From NCBI GenBank assembly GCA_028583605.1, contig CM053329.1, positions 34,062,992 through 34,126,991 on the forward strand: DNA of 64,000 nucleotides, given 5' to 3'. The notes beneath the pieces are model-generated. The model was not told the DNA's origin, did no database searches, and saw only the letters and a list, made by a program, of their open reading frames with translations. A program made the position numbers and the translations under genes. The stretch comes from Dastarcus helophoroides. Taxonomy: Eukaryota; Arthropoda; Insecta; Coleoptera; Bothrideridae. Below, piece by piece: positions 41,751 to 53,109 of this stretch (the stretch's first letter is position 1; each line of letters begins with the position of its first letter).

Positions 41751-41910
41751 AAGGCAAATAAGAACAAGAAAAGCAAGACTCTTGCTAGCAAGACAAGAGT
41801 CCAACCAGCAAGAAATTGACAACACCAGAAGTAAAACAACTTCTTGTCAAGTAATACAACTTCTTGTCTTGAGATGTAGCAAGACAAGCAATCTTGCTTT
41901 GTACATTACT
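41726..41910. repeat. Cluster of AGCAAGAC/CTTGTCTTG words
   Basis: Within about 180 bases the words GCAAG, CAAGAC and their complements occur more than a dozen times, including AAGCAAGACTCTTGCT (an inverted pair) and a direct repeat of ACAACTTCTTGTC at about 41840 and 41857. This differs from the surrounding array. Possibly a short foldback element; no function assigned. Confidence 0.5.
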
Positions 41911-42424
41911 AGTGACAAATGCAAGGCACAACACAAATTTTGTACTTTATTTGCTCCTTTTTTTTGGTATTATGTGGACTATTGATACCTATCATTTTTT
42001 TATTGCAAAATCACACAGGAATTTGCTGCTTTCTTTCACCAGATAAATATATATTTCACTTCATTTAATCGTACGTTACTAAAGATCTTAATGCATATAA
42101 GATTGCAAAACGCAAAATGGTTGTGTACATGTACTTTCTATAACTTAATGAAATGAGTCTGACAATTATTTCGGCAATTCTTTGACCAAATTGTGTATTG
42201 AAGGAAAACGTCCTACACCTACATGCGTCTAAATATCTGGAGGCATAACTTTCAATTTTAAAATGCGTGTATCAAATTTTAAGATTACAAAAAATATTTG
42301 AACAGGTTTCGTTTCATATTTACCAAATTCACTATTCTTTTATTCAAATAAATAGAAAAACGTTTCTGATATAAATCGTCGCTCAACCAATTAAAAAAAC
42401 ACAAAGGCAATAAAAGCTTCATTT

Positions 42425-42430
42425 TTTATT
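42425..42430 (-). terminator. Polyadenylation signal AATAAA
   Basis: AATAAA on the minus strand about 105 bases after the stop codon of the secreted-protein gene. Confidence 0.5.
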
Positions 42431-42535
42431 TTAAAAGTTATAAAACGAAGTATTACAAATAAATAAATACTTGGCACTTATTTGGTTTTTAATTATTATT
42501 TTCTAACAGTCTATTCGTCTTCATTTTAAACACAA

Positions 42536-42895
42536 TTACGCGTGCTGTATCCTTTGAATAATCTTAAATATTTCCGATCTTGGTATCTTCTCGGCCTCTC
42601 TATGGCGAATGGGGAATTCCTTATTCGTGAACCAGGATTCCTTAGCAAGGGCAGCAGCAATGGCTGGATTCTTGTAGAATGGATTCTGCAGCTCTGGCGG
42701 CAATTGCGACTCGGCTATTGCATTTTGAACGACCGCAGGATGAGCTAAACCTTCGTGTTGATCAGCCACCAAATGTGGAGAGAAAGTTATGGATGGTGTT
42801 TGGTGTATTATGGTGAATTGTGGTCCGATGATCGGCAAGGCGTCTGCCGATATTGCCAGGATGACTAGAGCTATTACAATCCTCATTTTGGGGGT
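42536..42895 (-). CDS. Small secreted protein of unknown function (coding exon)
   Basis: Minus-strand ATG at 42886 opens a 116-residue protein. Residues 1-17 (MRIVIALVILAISADAL) are a clear signal peptide with cleavage likely after Ala-Asp-Ala. The mature part has a hydrophobic/aromatic start (PIIGPQFTIIHQ), Pro- and Ala-rich loops (FYKNPAIAAALAKESWF) and a basic tail, with no Cys. A splice acceptor TTTTTCAG ends just before 42895, nine bases before the ATG, so a short upstream exon exists. The candidate at 56504-56524 would add MVYELLKTPK in frame. I do not recognise the family; the composition is compatible with a haemolymph, cuticular or salivary protein. Confidence 0.75.
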   Translation of the reverse strand, partial: TPKMRIVIALVILAISADALPIIGPQFTIIHQTPSITFSPHLVADQHEGLAHPAVVQNAIAESQLPPELQNPFYKNPAIAAALAKESWFTNKEFPIRHREAEKIPRSEIFKIIQRIQHA

Positions 42896-43015
42896 CTGAA
42901 AAATAAGAAAACATGGAATTACCCAATTAAATTTTTAGGATAATTAATTTTTTACAAGTCATCATGAAAACTTTCTTCTCCAGTTACTTTAATGATGCCG
43001 GATTGAAGCTGCAAA

Positions 43016-46000
43016 CAGGGCATCGAACTACTATTTTTTCGTTCCGGTTTTCAGTGTTCGTTCCGGGAAAAAAATCATATCGGTTCCATTCCGGCTTTCG
43101 TTCAAACAAAAATAATTCCGATTTTCGGTCCAGTTCCGGGTGACTCATTTTTTAATTTTTTAAAAGTTTTTATTTAAATTGATTTTCTAACATTATTTAG
43201 GAAATGTTCTCTCTCTTTTTTTTAATATTGCAGCATATAAATGCTCTGGTAATGCTCAAAATTTGAAGAAAATATTTCTTGATTTTTCGAGTTTAAGAAT
43301 TTCAGGCTGAAACTCTGGATTCTGGGTTTATTTTGAGTTCAAACTTCAAAAAACCTCCGACTTTATAAAAAAAAGTTTGCTGATACCCGCCCTTTTGCCT
43401 AGATGAAAAAAAGAAAAAGGATCCTTCGGTTATATACTTTTTGAAAGATTCGTCTTTTCTGAAAAATGCAATTTTTATTGAAAATTTTGACTTATTTCGA
43501 AAAATTTGACAATAAAAACCCACTTTTTCACAAAGTCGATCTTCGACTTCCAAATTTTCGAAATCTTAACTTTTGAAAATTTCGATATTTTTCGAAATTT
43601 TGATGTTTTTGAATATACCAAATTCCTCAAAATTCTGTCTTATTTGGTTGGTGTTGATTTTTTTGAACATTTTACTTTTATAATTTTGTTCGTGTTAATG
43701 ATTTTATTTTTTGAAAATTTTAAATTTTTTTGAATATTTGGAATCGACCTCGAAATTTTAACTTTGACCTTATTTTTGTAAATATCAGAAACTTTAGACT
43801 CGAAATTTCATCTCTTTTTGAAAATCTAACTAATTTTAAATTAGATTTTTTCAAAACATTTCAATTCTTTTTAAAAATTTGAATTTTTTCAAAGTTTTAG
43901 CTTTTGGCAAATATCGACTCTCTCGAGGTTTTTTTTACTCAACTTCTTTTCAATTTTTGCTTTTTTGCAAAATTCTGACTTTCTAAAAATGATTACTTTC
44001 CGAAAAGTCTGCCTTCGATTTTGATTTAAAATTCTTAAACATTTTTCGGTTTCTTTAAAGCATTTCGTCTTTATATTTCGAAAACTTTGAAATTCAAATG
44101 TTCTTTGTCTTAGCTTCCACTTTTTTCAAAGGTTTATTTATTTTATTAATTGTAAGATATTTTCAGTTTGACCTTTCCTTAGAATTTTAATTTATTTTTC
44201 AAACTGAATTTTTTGAAAATCTTTACACATATTTTCGATCTTTTTTCTAAATTGTTGTTTTTTCAACATTTTGATTTTTTTTGTAAATTTAATGATGTTG
44301 AAGAACTGACTTTTAAAAACTTCTTCCCTGTTTTTTTTTTAATTTTTGACCTTGGTCTAACTTTTGACATTTCTCAAAGCTTTGATCTTGTTGAAAACTG
44401 AGATTGTTTTTTTTAATTTCGACTTGTTCTCGAGGTTTCGGCTTTTATGTAGTAAACTGAACTTTTATTTGAAAAATTGGATTTTCCTTTAATTTTTGTT
44501 TTATGAAAAATTAAATTAATTTTTCTCTAAATTTCGACATTTTTAATATTTTTAAATCATTTTCAGAATTTAGAATATTTTGCAAATTTCGACCTTTTAG
44601 CATCAAAAGTTTTTTGGAAAATATACCCTTTTTTGCAAAATTTTAACTTCTTGTAAAAAATTTGACAACACAAAGTTTGTTTTTCCTCAAAACTTAAATT
44701 ACTTCAAAATTTTCGATTTTTTATATGATTATGTTGAAAGATTTCTTTTTGAAAACCTTTTTTTTGAAAATTTCCACTTAAGCTCAAACTTTTACCACTT
44801 CTTGAAGTTTTAACTTCTTTTTTTGATAATTTCGACTTATCCCAAAAATTTTCACTTTTTTGAAAATTGCAAATCATCAAAATTGGGACTTTTTTCGAAA
44901 TTAAATTTAGCCCGTTCCAGAATTTTTTAAATGTTGCTGAAGAATCTAATTTTTTAAATGCCCAATTTTTAAATTTTGAACGAATTCTACACAACGAATT
45001 TAAGACTTAACTAAATTTCGATTTTAAATCTGCCTAAATTCAAAACAGTCTGAAAAAAATTGCAGCTTCGACGCTAAAGTCGAACTTTTAAGAAAAAAGT
45101 CAAATATAGCGTAAAGAAAACAGATAAAAATTCGAAGTTTAAATTAGACATTTTCTAACATGTCATCGTTTCAAATTTACCCTCAAAATTTCGACTTCAA
45201 TTTTAAGATCCCGGCTTTAAATTATGATATAAATGTTGTATTTTTTTCTTGAAATTTTGACTGAAATATTTAATTTATAGGAAAAATTAGAAATAGCGAG
45301 ATTTTATCGCAAATTTTGAGAAAAAAAAGCTAAATCAAGGAATTTTGAGAAGTTTCATGAAGTCGGCATCGTAAAAAATCATTAGAATTTTAAATTTCGA
45401 GAAAAAATTGAAATATTTAAATTAAAGTGAAATTTGAAGGAAGAAATTCAAGGAGACTCGAAATTTTTATTAATCACTTTAAAAATTACAGATATCAGAT
45501 TATAAAAGGAAAAATCCAAGTTTGAGCAAAAAAAAACAAATTTTGAGTGTTTGTTCTGAAAAGTTTGAATTTTCGAATTCACAAATAAAATTGCTAGGAA
45601 ACTGGGCTTCAATGAAAAAGACTCTACTGCTTGAGTCCATATTTAGAACAGCACATAAAATTTTTATTTTAAACACGAAATTTTAGGAAAAGAAAAATAT
45701 TTCGAGAAAAAGATCCAAATTTCACAAAAGAAGCGAAAATTTTGAAAAACGAACATTTAAGTTATACAACTTAAAATTCAATTTGGCTTGAAATTTTGAA
45801 AAAAAAATTAACATTTCTTAGAAAGAGTGGAAATTGTAAGTTTCTAGTTGAACTTTCAAAAAAATGTTCCTAAAATTAAACCCGTAATTTTGAGATGAAA
45901 GTTGCATGAATTTATGTAAAATTTTGAAAATAAAATTTCTAAAAAAATCCCAAATTTTAGGGTAAAGCACAAATTATTTTAAGAACATACAAATTCAACG

Positions 46001-46110
46001 AACCGAAATAAACCGTTATTTTTTCCGGTTCTGTTCCGGTTTTCGTTCCTACAAAAATAACGGTTTTTTTCGGTTTCCAGTTTTCGGTTCAGTTCCGGTT
46101 CAAAGTCCTG
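43016..46110 (-). mobile_element. Non-autonomous hAT-type element, copy 3
   Basis: Left end CAGGGCATCGAAC and right end GGTTCAAAGTCCTG are diverged versions of the family ends. GCTGCAAA lies immediately before the left end (43008-43015) and recurs at 46110-46117, overlapping the last G, consistent with an 8-bp hAT duplication. In content this copy is the reverse complement of copy 1: its left part matches 6.8-7.3 kb inverted and its right part matches 4.1-5.1 kb inverted. The interior is T-rich to about 44.9 kb, then A-rich. No transposase. Confidence 0.85.
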
Positions 46111-46117
46111 CTGCAAA

Positions 46118-47990
46118 ATACTTTACACATGTTTATTTCCATACCAATCAATTCCTTTGTTTATTCACTAATAATGTATAATTGGAATTATTCCGGAAGT
46201 ATTAGAAGCGGATAATTGTGTATCGATTTTATTGGCATTACAAAGTTCTGTAAAAGTATCGTGCATTTGATTGATTTAAAAATTTCAACACTGTTATTGT
46301 TGAGTGAGTTATTTTTGAATTGGTAGTGTTATTTTGTGAATTGAATCACACGAAATTAGAGTGCATTAATGCAAATATTTTAATTTGTGACATCCTAAAT
46401 ACTATAAAGTTAACTACTATCGTAATTATTTTCTGAAGCCTGAAGTTAGTCCTGTTAGTCCTTAAGGAATTAAAGGTAAAAATATGTCAAAGTTTGGTAA
46501 GTGATTGATTACTGTTTAAGTATAATTCTTTAAAAATACACAATTTTCTAATCTATTGTTAATTTTAAACATGTTATTTTCCTCGTTTCCCCCGTTGCGT
46601 TCCGCATTTATTTTTAAATTCAATCCACTTCCAAGGGCCAACCTTATTATGCCTTTAGATAAATGATAAATGTGAATGGTATGTGCAATATACCCCAAAG
46701 CTTCTCGAGTTTATTGTGGTTCCTTAACATTCATTTAAACTCTGGTTTACCTTGTAACTTCATCGAACAATCAAGGGCATAATATTATAAAGAATAAATC
46801 TCTTCCGGCTTTATAATTTATGTATATTTTCTGGTTATAAATTTTACAATATAACTCAATACATTATCATCAATTTTAGTAAAAAAAAAACTGTTGCCAG
46901 CAACTTCGTCTTGTCTATATTTTGAATTTCTAAGCATTTTGCTTGCCTATATCCCACATAATTCATAAATATATACATATGCAGTAAATTATTAACATAG
47001 AAGAGTATCTTATAAATTATTATTTATTATTAGTAGCGATTAGTCTCTGGTAGCTATATTTATAGATACATAAAGAGTTAGAAGACAATTATAACATTCT
47101 AGTTTATTAACGTTAGATCAACTATGGAATTTCAAGGTGAGTAAACTAGCTAAGAAATGGCAGAAATCACATGAGTTTCTGAAGGACCTTCATATTTTCG
47201 CTCAGCCCTAATTTGCATTCTTTTGACAGTCGTCGAAAATCTTATTTTATTTATTCTTAAATTTTATATTTCGCAAAGGTGTTTTTAATTATAGACTAAA
47301 AAATCATCCTAAGTTCAATCCAGTCACGTAAAATTGGAAAGTCGACTACAATGGTGAGTGTTGTTAATTTTATTTCATTTGAAAGTTGACATAACACGCT
47401 CCGCAATTAATTTGCAATATAATAGGAAGAGCAAGAATTCGCAATTGCAATATGTTAGTAAAATCTTGGTGTCGTAATAAACGAATTACATAAAGTAACG
47501 TGAAACTGTAAAGGATTATTGCAACATTGGTATCAACCAAATCATTTCTTGTGTATTCAGATAATAATTAGTATTCACAACATTCCATATCCCTTACGAA
47601 AATGGTATTCAATATTCGATAACAAAAGGAGCCTTTCTTAAATTTTTCTACAAATATGGATGGCTTTTTCTCGATAATTAGCATTTAAATAAGAGGCATA
47701 TGCAAATTACTCAAGTTGTACAATTAAGAAGAAATTGATTGGTCATCGCTCGTTCGCTCTACAATGTAATCTTGAGTGGAAGACTTGTACCTGATTTTAT
47801 TTATTACGTCAGTAAACACGTTCAAGCTAATTAAACACTTTTCGATAAGATGGTCTAGTAAAAAAATTTAAATCAAACTGACGTTAGAAAAGACAAAGGT
47901 ATATGGCTAGAATAAGAGATAGAATGGGATATATGGGTAGAATATCACCTCTGAATATCACCTTAACTCACTGTAGCGCACCCAAGGGTT
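46118..47990. other. Intergenic/intronic, less repetitive DNA
   Basis: About 1.9 kb of mostly non-array sequence. On the plus strand three short ATG-to-donor strings occur: ATGTCAAAGTTTG before GTAAGTG (46484-46496), ATGGAATTTCAAG before GTGAGT (near 47123) and ACAATG before GTGAGT (near 47349). These could be first exons of a plus-strand gene whose other exons were not found, or chance. No protein evidence. Confidence 0.25.
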
Positions 47991-47999
47991 GAGGAGGAG

Positions 48000-49160
48000 C
48001 TTTAGTTTTGAATTTCTTGGAAAATTTCGTATTTTTTTCAAATTGGTTACTTATTTTTAAAAATCCCCTCCTTAATAAGCATCTATACTTTTTTCTTAAT
48101 TTTGATTTTCGAAATTTCGACTATTTTGCAAATATAACTTTTAAAATTCAAATTTTTTTAAATTCTCAATTTCGTCTCTTTCCAGAATTTGCATTTTTTT
48201 TTTGAAAATTTTGACGTTCTATCATCAAAATTTTAACTTATTCTCGAAGTTGACTAATTCAAAATTTTAATATTTTTTCAACCTTTCAATCCATTTTGAA
48301 AACCTTGACCTTTTTTTTTAATTTTCGACTTTTTCCAAAAGTTCACATCACTTTTTCTCGAAACTTTTAATTTACGTTTTCCTGAAATTTGGAGTTTTTT
48401 TAAGGACATGGCTTTTTAAGTTAAATTAAAAATGAATTCGTTATTCGAGTTGTTCGAGTTTTTGTCCAAAATTTAGACTTCTATGTTACAAAATGTTAAC
48501 TTTTTTGCCAATTAGTTATTTTTTTCTCGAAATTTTCAGTTTAAAGTTAAAATAAAAAAAGAATTTTTAAATCCGAATTCTCGCCAATCCATTTTGATGT
48601 TAATCTTAAAATGTCGAGATTTTTTAAAAATAAAGTTTTAGGTCAAAATTTAAATAAAAAATTAAAAGTTTTAAAGAATACTACGACTTTCAAAAACATT
48701 ATACTTAAATGTTGAAATATTAAATTTTATTTTTTTGCTAAATTTCCAGGTTAAAATTAAAATCTGTCATTTTTAGATTTTGTTTTAATTCCAAATTTCT
48801 GCAATAATGTATACTTTTATAATTTTACATATCTTTGAAACAAGTTTTTAATTTTTGATTTTATTTTTAAATTATTGCTTTTACTTTTGAGATTTCCATG
48901 TTTTTCACAAAATGAAAGAGTAGGAAAACCTGGAAGTTTTGCTTAAACTTCTCTTTTTTTCAACAAATTCTGTTTTTATTTTTAATTTTGATAGTTTTCT
49001 CGTCATTCCAAGATTACACTGTCAACTTCCACTTTATTGTTAAAATTTCTTTCGTGGTTTTTTTTTATAAAATACAATTTTTTCCTAGATTCTATTTGTT
49101 TATTTTTTGAATTTTGGAAATTTAATTTCTAGAGAAAATTACAAAGTAACCTCCTCAGCA
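48000..49160. repeat. T-rich degenerate array
   Basis: TTTTGAAAATTTTGAC-type words as in the hAT-type interiors, but no ends found; no gene. Confidence 0.5.
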
Positions 49161-49199
49161 ATTTTCTGGGTGCGCTCTCTTAACCCAATAGATCAACGT

Positions 49200-49425
49200 C
49201 AACCATACCAAGAACTGAAATACCAATCTTGTCCCCTAAAACCAAGAAATATTAAAAAACATAACAAAGGTTGCTCTAAGGCGAGAGCTACATGTATCTC
49301 TCTGAAGATGATAGCTTAGCTATCGAAACCTTTGTTATGTTTTTTAATCTTTCTTGGTTTCAGTGAACAAGATTTGTATTTCAATTTTTGAAAATAACCA
49401 ACGACCAGTATGTTCTACCAAAAAA
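49200..49425. mobile_element. Palindromic repeat with hammerhead-like hairpin, 49.2 kb copy
   Basis: Left arm starts near GAACTGAAATACCAATCTTG. The right arm has CTCT, CTGAAGA, then the perfect hairpin GATAGC-TTA-GCTATC and GAAA (49298-49328), but the CGCGTTAGAG segment is deleted. It ends ATAACCAACGACCAGTATG and TACCAAAAA. Confidence 0.75.
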
Positions 49426-49429
49426 AGAA

Positions 49430-50025
49430 ACCCATACCAAGAGCGAAGTTACCTTTGATTTACAACCAAACCAAAAAAATGAACGCAGAAGGCCAAATTG
49501 ATTGAGTGCACCTATCATACTAGAAGCAAAACTATTATGAAGAGAAAATGAGATCCAAAAGAACACTCTTCATTCAATGTATTAACCATGATAGAAGGGA
49601 AACTCCCCTGAAGAAGAGTTTCGCATTTGATCTGGTAGAAAACAAAGAAGAAGACAGTAAATGCTAAAGACATACTATCCTGACAAGACAAAAGAGAAAA
49701 GAGACAAAACTATCCTGAAATCAATGTGGAATAAAAAAATCAAAGCAAGAGTACGTTAACACAGTATAAGTATCAAGTCAGTATTGAGACTTCTTTGAAA
49801 ATGTGTCGATTATGGGAAACGCCTCTTTTAGAGAATGATTTCCCATCAGATATGGAACAAAACTAAAAATAAATCAAGACAGAGAAAGAGGTTAACTCCA
49901 TGACAATCGTACTACAGATAAAACTATTCTGCAGTAATAAAACAATGGCGATCGAAGAGCAACTTAACTAAATATGTCAACCATACCAAAGATTAAGTTT
50001 TCTTGCAGAAAAATGATAGAAAAAT
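49430..50025. other. A-rich spacer, nothing assigned
   Basis: A-rich, with the phrase CTGAAGAAGAGTTTCGCATT near 49600 that resembles the repeated AGAAGAGTTTCGCCTTTGGT phrase at 52790. Possibly retroelement-derived. Confidence 0.3.
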
Positions 50026-50240
50026 TCAATTCTGTTCTGGTCTGTTCCGGTCTGTTCTGGACTGTTCTGGACTATTCTGGTCTATTTTGGTTTGTTCTGA
50101 TCTATTCTGGTCTGGTCTGGTCTGTTCTGTTCTGTTCTGGTCTATTCTGGTCTGTTCTGGTCTGTTCTGGTCTGTTCTGGTCTGTTCTGGTCTGCTGTGG
50201 TCTGTCCTGGTCTGTTCTGGCCTGATCTGGACTATTCTGT
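50026..50240 (+). repeat. 10-bp minisatellite TCTGTTCTGG
   Basis: About twenty tandem copies of TCTGTTCTGG with variants TCTATTCTGG and ACTGTTCTGG. Open frames through it are low-complexity artefacts. It abuts a reverse-transcriptase fragment at 50241. Confidence 0.9.
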
Positions 50241-50340
50241 CGCGTACTCTGTTTCTGTTACACATAAAGGATCTCTTAGCTTCAACTTCCCATCTGCTTT
50301 GCAACTACGCAAATGATAGCTGCCTTTTACAGGGTGAGCG
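50241..50340 (+). pseudogene. CR1/Jockey-like reverse transcriptase fragment
   Basis: Plus-strand TLFLLHIKDLLASTSH followed by CNYANDS, the decayed LHINDLLAS and YSYADDS blocks of the local retroposon family, starting exactly at the end of the minisatellite. Confidence 0.65.
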
Positions 50341-50514
50341 AAACTCGATGTCTCAGCTCTATTATAAGAAAAGGAGAAACGATATAAAAAATCTAAAAAG
50401 AGGTTTTTAAATTGGATTGAATAAGGTCCATTTTTCCACTGTTGAAGATTAAAGATTTTTTGATTTTTACTTTATAATTGAAAGTACGTTAAAAAGCTTA
50501 CAGCGCAACAACCT

Positions 50515-51440
50515 ACTACATGGTCCAATCCCCATTGCTTGCCAGAATAGCCTAGCACCCTTTGGCCATACTTTCTACCAGCGTTTCAGCATCTCCTAAG
50601 AGTAATAAGTGCTATATCTCTCTGATTTTTTGTGAAAGCTGCTTGAGGATGAAGACACGTGTTCCTGCAAGCTTCCTAATTGCAATGCCTCAAATAATTT
50701 TTATTAGATTTGCATCAAGAGACTGTAAAAACCAGTCTGAAGTTACGATGCTAGTTTCTGCTCTCCATGAGGAACAGAGGCGACTGCGATGTTTTGGATC
50801 ATTGTCCTCCCCTAAAATTCAGTCTTCGCTTCTGACATCCGAAATTTTCTGAACAGGCTTTAGAAAATCACGTTTATAAATAATGCCATTTTCTGAGCAT
50901 CCAAGTTCTGCATAAAGATCTCTAAACACCTAAAACTGTACTCAGAGTAACATCCCCGAACATGGAGTTTTACTGGGTGTTTGATGGTTCACTGAAGCAA
51001 TCGCTCACTAGCATACCTTATGGAAGCCTATGCCCAGAACGATGCTTTGTCAGAAAAAATTACATTGGACTAATCGCAGACGAGATTCTCGACAGCCCAG
51101 ACCTTGCATTTTTTCCTGTAGGTCTTCGAAAACAACGGGTTTTGCCTCGTGCTTCAATATTATATGCTTTTCTCATTGTCAGTCAAATGGTATTTATTCT
51201 GACGTCAACTCCTCTCTTAGCTAGCTTTGCTTTGGTTTCACGTAACTGTAGAGCAGTATTGCGCTTAAACAGCTGTCAGATGACTTTGTCCGGCTATTTT
51301 ATTGTCACTTCCGATTTGCCTCTATCAAGAAGATCTTCGTTGGCTTTATAGCATTAAACCCACCTCTTCACAAATGTCTTCGACTTTTTTAAATATTTAG
51401 CAGCCGCACTGTAAGACATGCGTGGACCTTTTGGTTGACA
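50515..51440 (-). pseudogene. Tc1-type transposase, decayed nearly full length
   Basis: Minus strand, frames broken. N-terminal half: LFKRNTALQLRETKAKLAKR and GVDVRINTI (helix-turn-helix); then SNVIFSDKASFWA (first Asp of the DDE triad as FSDE/K) and, near the C-terminus, LGEDNDPKHRSRLCSSW (second Asp), SDWFLQSLDANLIKIIW (third acid region) and VFILKQLSQKIREI to NGDWTM. The order and spacing fit a Tc1-like transposase; stops at several points make it inactive. Confidence 0.75.
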
Positions 51441-51449
51441 GTTCCAGCG

Positions 51450-51870
51450 ATAGTAAAACAATTTAGTATCCGCGACGTGGCAACCGAATGCACTTTTTCA
51501 CCAGCAAGTCAATAAAAGCCAAATCATTAACAGTTTAAAAAAAATTGATTAACGTTTCTTGTTGAACCGACTGTACATAAATGTATTCATATTTTCCCTG
51601 TCTATTAATCCTTTAACACCGCTATTGTGTGAAATTTTTTTGGAAATAAATGCATATAAAATATTTTATAGTGCATATTTTTCAAGTATTTTGGGACATA
51701 TTGCATGCATATTTTTTACTTTTTTTGGTGCATATAAGCAATTTTATTGTAAAAATAGAATATTATCAAAAATTCGTAATAACTACGATTTTAACAAATA
51801 GCCTTTGGAAATGCAATAAATCAAAAACCAAAGTATAGTGTACCATCCTATTTCTCAATCAAACCATTAT
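51450..51870. other. Spacer, nothing recognised
   Basis: AT-rich; short overlapping plus-strand open stretches have no recognisable homology. Confidence 0.3.
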
Positions 51871-52670
51871 CCATTGCTCCTTCAGCTAGGCTAAGGGAAC
51901 AACAGATACAGATGATTAGTCGCGATCTCGAGCTCGATCCGGCCGCTGTTTCCTCTCTCTAAAAAAACATCAAGGGATAGTACAAGCAACATTTTGAACG
52001 GTAACATGTTCTCTTTCAGATCTAATCATAATCTATCTATCTATCTAATCATAATTTCTTAGCAGCGAGCCCTAACTTCTCTTAGAACGACCTTTTGCGC
52101 GTCATTCTTAAGTTCACCTCTCAGAAGCTGGGCTTTTTTGAGAGCTAAAAAGTACTTTATATCTAATCACCTTCTCACTCCCCACAAAGCTCAATTAAAG
52201 CCAACACTAGAACACTGCTCTCATGTTTAGAGTTCAGCTTTAAAGCATACTTTGGCTCTTTTGGATTCAGTCTAAAGAAGAGAGATTTGCTTAATTGATG
52301 ACGAGTGTTTGACTGATTCTCTCGAAACATTGGAGCACAGGAGGATGATGAGTTGCTTTTTTTCTACAAGTACTAGGGAGATGCTCACAGGAACTGATAG
52401 ATTTGATCTCCCAAGGGCAACAACAAAACAGTCGGTCATAGAAAATTTCTCTTCGGTTCATTTTGGTACAGTGAGAACTTCTGTCTATGGAGATTCGTTT
52501 TTTTTAATAGAATTTCCAAAGTTTGGAATTCATAAAACAGATTTTCTTGGCAATTCCAGGGCGGCGCAATTGAACTGTCAACTAACTTCAAACCCTCAAT
52601 CTGTCAAACCGTTAACGACAGAAGTCTTAAAATTTAGGTGATGATACTCCATTATATTGCTTACAAATAT
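51871..52670 (+). pseudogene. CR1/Jockey-like retroposon C-terminal fragment
   Basis: Plus strand, badly decayed. It starts in the region that follows the YADD block (LREQQIQMISRDLEL), continues through the C-terminal LTDSLETLEHRRMM and the CSQELIGL region (here frame-shifted) to VRTSVYGDSFFL. An ATCT microsatellite (about 52030-52048) lies inside. Confidence 0.7.
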
Positions 52671-53002
52671 ACAGAACGCCTTGCATGTCCTTTTTAAAGG
52701 AAAAAAGTTTTAAGTCCTGGGGTTTAAACCGAACAATGTTATTTCTCTATATTTGGTAGAAAATCATAAAACAATGATTAGAGAGCTACAGAAGAGTTTC
52801 GCCTTTGGTATGGTGGACATACTGAGTTACCGTGCTCTTCTGTCTAAACTTTCTTATTCTTTGTACCAGTTTCCAATTCAGAAGTGTTTCGCTTCTGGTA
52901 TGGTGGACATACTGAATTACCGTGCTCTGATGTTTTGAAATTGGCCTTTTCATTCTTTCATTTTTACATATTCCCTTCTTTTTATTTATTGTTTCTTTTC
53001 TT
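52671..53002. repeat. Spacer with an 89-bp direct repeat
   Basis: The phrase AGAAGTGTTTCGCTTCTGGT, ATGGTGGACATACTGAATTA, CCGTGCTCT near 52880-52930 is a diverged copy of the same phrase at 52792-52842. It precedes the hammerhead-like motif at 53003. Confidence 0.55.
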
Positions 53003-53047
53003 TGTTACTGAAGAAGCCTCCTACGAAGGTGGGCGAAACGTCGAACA
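53003..53047 (+). ncRNA. Hammerhead-like motif, second family (candidate)
   Basis: Reads TGTTA, CTGAAGA, A, a GCCTCC...GGTGGGC hairpin, GAAA, CGTC, GAACA. Helix I is TGTT/AACA; helix II is imperfect but GC-rich; GTC would be the cleavage triplet. It resembles the hammerhead motifs known from Penelope-like retroelements. As in the 32.5 kb motif, one extra base precedes helix II. Activity is not shown. Confidence 0.4.
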
Positions 53048-53109
53048 CTTTTAGTAGTTCTTTGATACGGTCCCATCCCGGAAGAAGTATATCCTGTAGA
53101 GAGCTACAG

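Noticed and set aside
50003..50410. Open stretch encoding repeated Ser-Val-Leu-Val-Cys-Ser-Gly-Leu-Phe-Trp units
   Set aside because: Low-complexity translation of the 10-bp minisatellite; three frames and the other strand are open for the same reason.
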